Part shown: piece after piece, positions 7,165 through 11,447 of the stretch | Layout: each line of letters starts with the position of its first letter | How positions within the stretch are numbered: position 1 is the first letter of the stretch | NCBI GenBank assembly: GCA_021731215.1 | Contig: JAKFXU010000174.1 | Span: 1 to 11,447 of the forward strand | Source: Rhodoferax sp. | GTDB lineage: Bacteria > Pseudomonadota > Gammaproteobacteria > Burkholderiales > Burkholderiaceae_C | DNA: 11,447 nucleotides | Direction of reading: 5' to 3' | Notes under the pieces: generated by a model | Seen by the model: the letters and a program-made list of their open reading frames with translations, nothing else | Database searches by the model: none | Told to the model about the DNA's origin: nothing | Made by a program: the position numbers and the translations under genes

Positions 7165-9714
7165 CTAAAGATTACTCAGGGCGCGTTGCGCCTTGATTTT
7201 GATGTCGCCTGAGGCTTCCGCGATGACTTCTTCTATCAGGGCGCGCGCGCCGTCATCATCACCAATGGCGCTGAACTCTTCGGCCAGTGCCAGCTTGGTG
7301 GCCAGCGGGTCTTCCGCTGCAGTTGGGGCCGGCATGGCAGCCGCCGCTGGCTCTTCTCCCAGGTCAAGCGACAGGGAGCCCAGGTCAAACTCCAGCATGC
7401 CAAAATCAGATGCCGCTGCAGCCGGCGCTGCACTGGCCAACGGCGTCGCAGTGACGACTGCCGGGCTGGCTGGCGTCAACGGCTTGAGGTTCGCGCTGTC
7501 GGAAGCCGGCTCGGTCAGGCCGGCGTTAGAAAATTCGAGATCGGGCAGCGCGAAGTCGATGGCATCTGCGATCTGCACCGCCGCTGGTTCCTCCAAAGGC
7601 GCTGGTGCTGCCAAAGGTTCTGGTGCTGTGAAAGGCTCCGAGGTCTCGGAGACCGATCCAAAGTCGAGGTTGACGACCGAAGGTGGCACCGCGCCGGCCT
7701 CGCTGGTCTTCGTCTCGGTGACCTTGGCAGCGGGCGCTTCGGGCTCTTCGTCGAGCGAGAAGTCAAGGTCCAGGTCGACCGAGTCACTGGCATGGTGCGC
7801 AGCCGGCGGGCTTGCCGCAGGCGCTGCGTTGTCGGTCAGGGCGTTGGTAAAGCCAAGCGGAGCCGGGCTTGATGGCTGGCCATCCAACGGGTCGGGTTGC
7901 CCGCCGGGCCGGTACAAGGCATTGCCTGGGTCAATACTCAGACCCAGTTCGCAAATGCGTTCCCACTCCAATCCATCGCCCTGGGTGATATTGAAGGCTT
8001 GTGCCGCGATACCCGCAAAGCCTTCGGCATCACGCCGTTTGGCGAAAATCTCAAGCAACTTCTGATGGATGGCGATACGCCCGGGGTTGGCTTGCAGGGC
8101 CTCCTGCAAGATTTCCTCCGCCTGCAAATCACGACCATAGGCCAGGTAAACGTCGGCTTCGGCGACCGGGTCAACGTCGCCGGCGGCGTCAAGCTGGCTG
8201 GGTGAATACAACAGGGCCGAACCGGTGGCGGCACTGTCATCGGTATCGACATTTTGTCCGCCACTGGCACCAAAGAAGGAGTCAGCTTGCACACTGCTTT
8301 CCAGGTAGGAGCTGTCAAGCGGGGCGGCTTTCTTGCGCTGCCTGATTCGGTAGAAACCAAGACCGGCCAACAGGGCGATCAATCCGACGGCGCCGGCTGG
8401 GGCCAAGGGGTTTTCAATCAGCGCATCAAGCAGGCCGGTCTCGGCTGGCAGTGCTGAAGCGACTGCGGCCAGGGGTGTCGATGCCGCCGCACGGGCAGCC
8501 GGCGGTGCCGATACCGGGGGCATCGGGGTCGTGATTGCCGCAGTGCCAATGGATGGGGCCGCTGGGGCGACCGCGGACGCTGTCAGGCCCGGCGCTGCGG
8601 CGCTCGACGCCGCCCCCAGTTTGCTGAGATCGTTGATGTTCTTGGCGATTTCGGCAGCGCGGCTGCTCGCTTCTTCGGCGCTGCGCTCTTTGGCCAACTG
8701 ATCTTCGGCGGTTTTGCCCTGGATCGCGCCGCCTTTGGACAGGGTGAGCTTGTCGGGCGCGGTCGTGACCGGCTTCTTGTCTTCCACCTTGGCTTGCACA
8801 GTGCCGCTGGCTTGGCGCTCGGCCGTTGCCACCGGGGTGCTGGGCGCGCTGCCCGCGAGCTTTCTGCGGAATTCGTTGAAGTCCTTGCTCTGCGCGACGA
8901 TGATCCGGCTGGCCTCACGCGCAGGGGTGGCCTGGGCTTGCTGCGCGGTCGGCAGGTTCATGATGGCGCCGGCCTTGACGCGGTTGACGTTATCGTCCAC
9001 GAACGCAGCCGGGTTGGCGCGCAGCAGGGCCACCAGCATCTGGTCAAGCGATACGTTGACGGGCTTGGCCGCCATCGCAATTTTGCTGGCCGTGTCACCG
9101 GGCTTGACGCTCACTGGCCCGGTTCCGGTCGCCGCAGCACTGGCGAGCGCAGGGCGGGGCGGCGTTTGAGTGGTGCTTGTGCGGGGCGCTGTTGGTGGCG
9201 TCACGCTCGGCGCCGGTGCGAGCGGCCCGGGCGCGGCCCGGCTGATCGACGACGGGGCCGCAAGCTGGGCCGGGGTCGGCGCTGGCGGTGCAGTTTGCCG
9301 CAAAGCCGGCGGGTCAAACAACAGGGTGTAGTCGCGCACAACGCGGCCAGTCGCCCAACTGGCCTCGACAATCATGTCGATAAACGGTTCGTTGATAGCC
9401 CGCTCGCTGCTCAGGCGGATATAGAAGCGCCCGTCTGCGCGCCGCTGCAGTGACAACTGCAGGCCAGACATGGCGGCGTTGTAATCGAGTCCGGCGGCCC
9501 TGAACGCCTCCGGCGAGGCAAGCGACGCCTTCAGTGAAGCCGCCTCTTCGGCATTGATGTCCGGAACCTCAATTTCGGCGCGCAAAGACTCGCCCAGGGC
9601 GGACTGCACCGTGACGCGGCCGAGCGAGAGTGCCATCGCATTCGATCCCCACAGGCCGATAAGCGCCGCAGCCGCGATGGCAGTTTTTTGCCAGCGATGT
9701 GACTTAACAATCAA
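7165..9714 (-). CDS. fimV: FimV family protein (LysM, membrane anchor, TPR-like C-terminus)
   Basis: FimV is an inner-membrane, peptidoglycan-binding hub that supports type IV pilus assembly, twitching motility and polar protein placement in relatives. Numbering here uses the TTG start (849 residues). A signal-type segment (WQKTAIAAAALIGLWG) leads to a probable cut after AMA, followed by the hallmark LSLGRVTVQSALGESLRAEI. A conserved N-terminal domain runs to about 135, with a Pro/Ala-rich linker to about 200. A LysM-type domain lies at about 201-257 (VSVKPGDTASKIAMA), a helical Glu/Lys-rich stretch at about 335-365, and one membrane helix at about 438-457, followed by RIRQRKK. The cytoplasmic part has a TPR-like region (about 515-575), a long acidic Ala/Pro-rich stretch, and the family C-terminal domain (DPLATKLALAEEFSAIGDDD to the end). 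TTG at 9714 has GGAG 8 nt upstream; alternative starts are ATG at 9756 and TTG at 9783. Confidence 0.92.
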   Translation of the reverse strand: MIVKSHRWQKTAIAAAALIGLWGSNAMALSLGRVTVQSALGESLRAEIEVPDINAEEAASLKASLASPEAFRAAGLDYNAAMSGLQLSLQRRADGRFYIRLSSERAINEPFIDMIVEASWATGRVVRDYTLLFDPPALRQTAPPAPTPAQLAAPSSISRAAPGPLAPAPSVTPPTAPRTSTTQTPPRPALASAAATGTGPVSVKPGDTASKIAMAAKPVNVSLDQMLVALLRANPAAFVDDNVNRVKAGAIMNLPTAQQAQATPAREASRIIVAQSKDFNEFRRKLAGSAPSTPVATAERQASGTVQAKVEDKKPVTTAPDKLTLSKGGAIQGKTAEDQLAKERSAEEASSRAAEIAKNINDLSKLGAASSAAAPGLTASAVAPAAPSIGTAAITTPMPPVSAPPAARAAASTPLAAVASALPAETGLLDALIENPLAPAGAVGLIALLAGLGFYRIRQRKKAAPLDSSYLESSVQADSFFGASGGQNVDTDDSAATGSALLYSPSQLDAAGDVDPVAEADVYLAYGRDLQAEEILQEALQANPGRIAIHQKLLEIFAKRRDAEGFAGIAAQAFNITQGDGLEWERICELGLSIDPGNALYRPGGQPDPLDGQPSSPAPLGFTNALTDNAAPAASPPAAHHASDSVDLDLDFSLDEEPEAPAAKVTETKTSEAGAVPPSVVNLDFGSVSETSEPFTAPEPLAAPAPLEEPAAVQIADAIDFALPDLEFSNAGLTEPASDSANLKPLTPASPAVVTATPLASAAPAAAASDFGMLEFDLGSLSLDLGEEPAAAAMPAPTAAEDPLATKLALAEEFSAIGDDDGARALIEEVIAEASGDIKIKAQRALSNL

Positions 9715-9722
9715 TTTGTGGA

Positions 9723-9726
9723 CTCC
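9723..9726 (-). promoter_or_regulatory. Shine-Dalgarno sequence deciding the fimV TTG start
   Basis: On the minus strand GGAG is followed by 8 nt and then TTG-ATT-GTT-AAG-TCA. Translation from this TTG puts a short basic n-region (VKSHRWQK) directly before the hydrophobic signal segment. The upstream ATG (9756) has no ribosome-binding site at proper spacing and would add 14 residues before the signal peptide. The in-frame TTG at 9783 would lie almost at the predicted transcription start. Confidence 0.5.
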
Positions 9727-9795
9727 GGTGTTCGGGCTGCAGGAAAAAGACCTCATTTTGGGAGCAAATGCCTCGGCACTCAAAACGTGAAAAGC

Positions 9796-9824
9796 ACAAT
9801 AACATCAATGTCTTAGCCTGACAA
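9796..9824 (-). promoter_or_regulatory. Sigma70-type promoter for the fimV-truA-trp-accD series
   Basis: On the minus strand TTGTCA (9819-9824; 5 of 6 to TTGACA) is followed after exactly 17 bp by TATTGT (9796-9801; 4 of 6 to TATAAT). Predicted transcription start is near 9789, about 75 nt before the preferred fimV TTG codon. It is the best promoter match I found in the window. It is correctly placed to drive the whole minus-strand gene series. Confidence 0.55.
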
Positions 9825-10062
9825 GGTAACAGAACTTTTAACTTTGAATCGGTTGCAGGCATGTTTCGATCCGCTCGATTCTATGTGGTCAAGCGACAAC
9901 GCCCGGCTCAGGCAAAACCAAAAACACAACAACGCGCACCGGATAAAGTTCAGGGTGCGTGAAATAGGCGGGTTAGCGGACCCGTTAATTTTCATTTTGC
10001 TTGTAACCAAATAATCTGCTAGTCTTCGCCGTGCATTGTTGCATGCGCTAAATCTAATGACC

Positions 10063-10068
10063 AAGGAG
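10063..10068 (+). promoter_or_regulatory. Strong Shine-Dalgarno sequence of the adhesin gene
   Basis: AAGGAG lies 7 nt upstream of the ATG at 10076. This is the best ribosome-binding site in the window and it fixes the adhesin start. It makes this reading frame a translated gene despite its repetitive, GC-rich content. Confidence 0.85.
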
Positions 10069-10075
10069 AGTGACC

Positions 10076-11447
10076 ATGACCAAGAACCCCCCACCCATTG
10101 ATAAATCCATCGCCGCCAGCAAAGTCCAACTGACGCCGCAAAAATTTCCCGAAACGAGCGCGCAGGCACAGCCCATCGGCCAACGGGCGAGTAAGTTCCT
10201 CGACCCGAAAGACGCCGCGCTGCAAGATGACCTCGCCGCTTGGCTCGGCGACGACGTGATCGTCGGCCAGGCCGAAAGCGTGCTGCTGGCGCAAGCTCAG
10301 ACAGGAGTGGTACCGGGTGCTGGCGCTGGTGCAGGTGCAGCGGGAGCCGGCGCGGCGGGTGCGGCGGGAGCAGGTGCAGCGGGTGCAGCGGGTGCAGCGG
10401 GTGCGGCATTCGCTGGTATCACGACAGGCATGGTAGTCGGAGCGGCTGCGGTGGCTGTGGGCGTTGCCGTGGTAGCCAGTGGCGGCGGGGAGTCTCCCTT
10501 AGCGGCGGTGGACACCACGGCACCGACGGTCACCATCACCGACGATGAAGCAGGCATTGCGAATATTGCGGGTGGCCCCGTTGTCTACACCTTCACCTTC
10601 AGCGAAGCGGTCACCGGCTTTGATGCGACGGACGTCGTGGTGACGGGCGGCACCAAGGGCGCGTTCACGGCGGTCAGCGCCACTGTCTACACCCTGGCGG
10701 TTACGCCGATAGCGGGCTCCACGGCCAACATCACCGTCAACGTGGCTGCCGGTGTGGCCATTGATGCGGCCAGCAACGGCAATACCATTGCCACGCAATC
10801 GGTGCAGGCGGTGGACACGGTTGCGCCGACGGTGACGATCACCGACGACGAAGCCGGCACGGCCAACATTGCGGGTGGCGACGTTGTTTACACCTTCACC
10901 TTCAGCGAAGCGGTCACCGGCTTTGATGCGACGGACGTCGTGGTGACGGGCGGCACCAAGGGCGCCTTTACCGCAGTCAGTGCCACGGTCTACACCCTGG
11001 CGGTTACGCCGACAGCGGGCTCCACGGCCAACATCACGGTGGACGTGGCTACCGGTGTCGCCATTGATGCGGCCAGCAACGGCAATACCATTGCCACGCA
11101 ATCGGTGCAGGCGGTGGACACGGTTGCGCCGACGCTGGCGATTGCGGCCACGCTGGTGGGCGACAACGTTGCCAACGCGGCGGAAGACAACACGGTGGTG
11201 GTATCCGGCACCTCGACGGGTGCGGTGGGCCTGACGGTCAGCGTGGCGCTGACGGACGGCACCACCACGGTCGCCACCACGGCGGTCGTGGCAGCAGACG
11301 GCACCTGGAGTGCGACGGCGGCTGACATCAGCACGCTGCTCAACGGCAGCATCAGCATCACCGCCAACACGACGGACGCGGCGGGCAATGCGGCGACGCA
11401 GGCGACCAAGATCATCGTGCTGGATAACGTGGCGCCGACCCTGGCGA
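10076..11447 (+). CDS. Large Ig-like-repeat surface adhesin, probably type I secreted (5' part; open at window end)
   Basis: 457 codons are open to the window edge with no stop; the full protein may be thousands of residues. Residues 1-80 are polar and partly helical (FLDPKDAALQDDLAAWLGDD), with no Sec signal peptide. Residues 81-113 are almost only Gly and Ala. Residues 114-135 form a hydrophobic, glycine-spaced segment (GMVVGAAAVAVGVAVVASGG). From residue 145 come tandem bacterial Ig-like domains. Two are near-identical 101-residue units (APTVTITDDEAG..., YTFTFSEAVTGFDATDVVVT), resembling the Big_12 type. A third, 102-residue unit is of another Ig-like type (VSGTSTGAVGLTVSVALTDG), and a fourth starts at 11420. 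This layout matches giant biofilm adhesins exported by a type I secretion system, whose RTX repeats and secretion signal would lie at the unseen C-terminus. No secretion genes are in the window. Adhesion and biofilm roles are inferred from architecture only. Confidence 0.85.
   Translation, partial: MTKNPPPIDKSIAASKVQLTPQKFPETSAQAQPIGQRASKFLDPKDAALQDDLAAWLGDDVIVGQAESVLLAQAQTGVVPGAGAGAGAAGAGAAGAAGAGAAGAAGAAGAAFAGITTGMVVGAAAVAVGVAVVASGGGESPLAAVDTTAPTVTITDDEAGIANIAGGPVVYTFTFSEAVTGFDATDVVVTGGTKGAFTAVSATVYTLAVTPIAGSTANITVNVAAGVAIDAASNGNTIATQSVQAVDTVAPTVTITDDEAGTANIAGGDVVYTFTFSEAVTGFDATDVVVTGGTKGAFTAVSATVYTLAVTPTAGSTANITVDVATGVAIDAASNGNTIATQSVQAVDTVAPTLAIAATLVGDNVANAAEDNTVVVSGTSTGAVGLTVSVALTDGTTTVATTAVVAADGTWSATAADISTLLNGSISITANTTDAAGNAATQATKIIVLDNVAPTLA
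10316..10408 (+). repeat. Gly/Ala-coding short tandem repeats (9-nt unit)
   Basis: Ninety-three bases encode alternating Gly and Ala residues 81-111 of the adhesin. The 3' part holds three perfect copies of GGTGCAGCG (10373-10381, 10382-10390, 10391-10399) and a fourth variant GGTGCGGCA (10400-10408). Looser copies lie upstream (GGTGCAGGT, GCGGGAGCC, GGCGCGGCG). All units are multiples of three, so copy-number change by slippage would lengthen or shorten the Gly/Ala tract without breaking the frame. Confidence 0.85.
10508..11113 (+). repeat. Two tandem 303-bp Ig-domain repeats, about 91% identical
   Basis: Unit 1 covers 10508-10810 and unit 2 covers 10811-11113, each exactly 303 bp (101 residues). 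By hand alignment I count about 28 mismatches in 303 positions. These include a 77-bp stretch without any difference, starting at the TAC codon before ACC-TTC-ACC-TTC, and an identical final stretch of more than 50 bp. Only about six residues differ between the two domains (for example P to D after AGG, and N to D in VNV). The pattern indicates recent duplication or gene conversion inside the adhesin gene. Confidence 0.92.
11114..11419 (+). repeat. Third Ig-like unit of the adhesin, 306 bp, different domain type
   Basis: The unit opens with the same 21 bases as unit 2 (encoding VDTVAPT) and then becomes unrelated in sequence (LAIAATLVGDNVANAAEDN, then DGTWSATAADISTLLNGSIS and ITANTTDAAGNAATQ). 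The last motif is typical of bacterial Ig-like domains found in large adhesins. A fourth unit begins at 11420 with LDNVAPTLA, matching the opening of unit 3 and suggesting that this type continues past the window edge. Confidence 0.8.

Larger units (their letters stand above)
9715..10075. other. Divergent intergenic region between fimV and the adhesin gene
   Basis: No protein gene is supported in this 361-bp stretch. The fimV side holds the promoter and leader annotated separately. The adhesin side (about 9980-10060) is clearly more AT-rich than its surroundings, for example around TTAATTTTCATTTTGC (9985-10000). It must carry the adhesin promoter, but I see only weak hexamer pairs (TTTTCA at 9989-9994 with TAATCT at 10012-10017, or TTGCTT at 9997-10002 with TAGTCT at 10020-10025). 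An activator-dependent or alternative-sigma promoter is possible. A small GGGT/ACCC hairpin near 9970-9983 is too short to call. Confidence 0.6.

Noticed and set aside
7193..8065. Plus-strand Ser/Ala-rich open frame antisense to fimV
   Set aside because: The low-complexity Ser/Ala content is what the reverse complement of the Ala/Glu/Pro-rich fimV region gives; there is no ribosome-binding site.
9813..10409. Minus-strand open frame of 198 codons across the fimV-adhesin spacer
   Set aside because: Its start (repeated HPLHPL-type residues) is the reverse of the adhesin Gly/Ala repeat. It overlaps the strong AAGGAG-ATG start of the adhesin and the fimV promoter, and no conserved domain is seen.
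10297..10557. Minus-strand Pro/Ala-rich open frame resembling a linker protein
   Set aside because: It is the reverse complement of the Gly/Ala repeat tract of the adhesin.
10499..11101. Minus-strand open frame of 200 codons with internal repeats (RGNGIAVAGRINGDTGSHV)
   Set aside because: Its repeats are exactly the 303-bp adhesin repeats read backwards; the plus frame has the ribosome-binding site and Ig-like domain motifs.
10508..11419. CRISPR or other spaced-repeat array
   Set aside because: The repeats are directly adjacent, about 303 bp long and protein-coding, with no short repeat and spacer pattern.

Overview
The window looks like a chromosomal segment of a high-GC betaproteobacterium, most likely Burkholderiales and probably Comamonadaceae near Rhodoferax or Polaromonas. 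This rests on the fimV-truA-trpF-trpB-trpA-accD gene order, the protein sequences and the codon use. The placement is inference; no database search was possible. No tRNA, rRNA, CRISPR array, insertion sequence or phage gene was seen.

Layout. Positions 1-1717 (minus strand) hold the 5' end of a YgjP-type metal-dependent hydrolase gene, cut by the window edge, downstream of lysS (class II lysyl-tRNA synthetase). A single plus-strand gene, yggT (1837-2397), encodes a small integral membrane protein and converges on accD. From about 9789 down to 2415 the minus strand carries a tightly packed series: fimV, truA, trpF, trpB, trpA, accD. Junctions are 16 bp (fimV/truA), a 4-nt ATGA overlap (truA/trpF), an 8-nt overlap (trpF/trpB), a 4-nt ATGA overlap (trpB/trpA) and 85 bp with a stem-loop (trpA/accD). 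A good sigma70-type promoter lies just upstream of fimV. The series combines a cell-envelope/pilus assembly hub (FimV), tRNA pseudouridylation (TruA), three tryptophan-synthesis enzymes (TrpF and both tryptophan synthase subunits) and the carboxyltransferase beta subunit of acetyl-CoA carboxylase (AccD). This grouping is well known in gamma- and betaproteobacteria.

Divergent from fimV, starting at 10076 and still open at the window end, is a large plus-strand gene whose 457 visible codons contain no stop. It encodes a signal-peptide-less N-terminus, a Gly/Ala repeat tract, a hydrophobic segment and then tandem bacterial Ig-like domains of 101-102 residues. This is the architecture of a giant type I-secreted adhesin.

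Points of most interest: (1) trpB has a tail of about 56 residues encoded by a palindrome-rich element of about 165 bp inserted between the conserved trpB end and trpA, with frame and trpB/trpA overlap kept; (2) the adhesin N-terminus shows no LapA-type retention module that I can recognise but has repeated Ala-Ala-Gly motifs; (3) two adjacent Ig repeats are about 91% identical in DNA; (4) fimV appears to start at a TTG codon and truA at a GTG that overlaps a four-codon mini-ORF. The window is otherwise ordinary core genome, and I do not see a convincing new multi-gene system in it.
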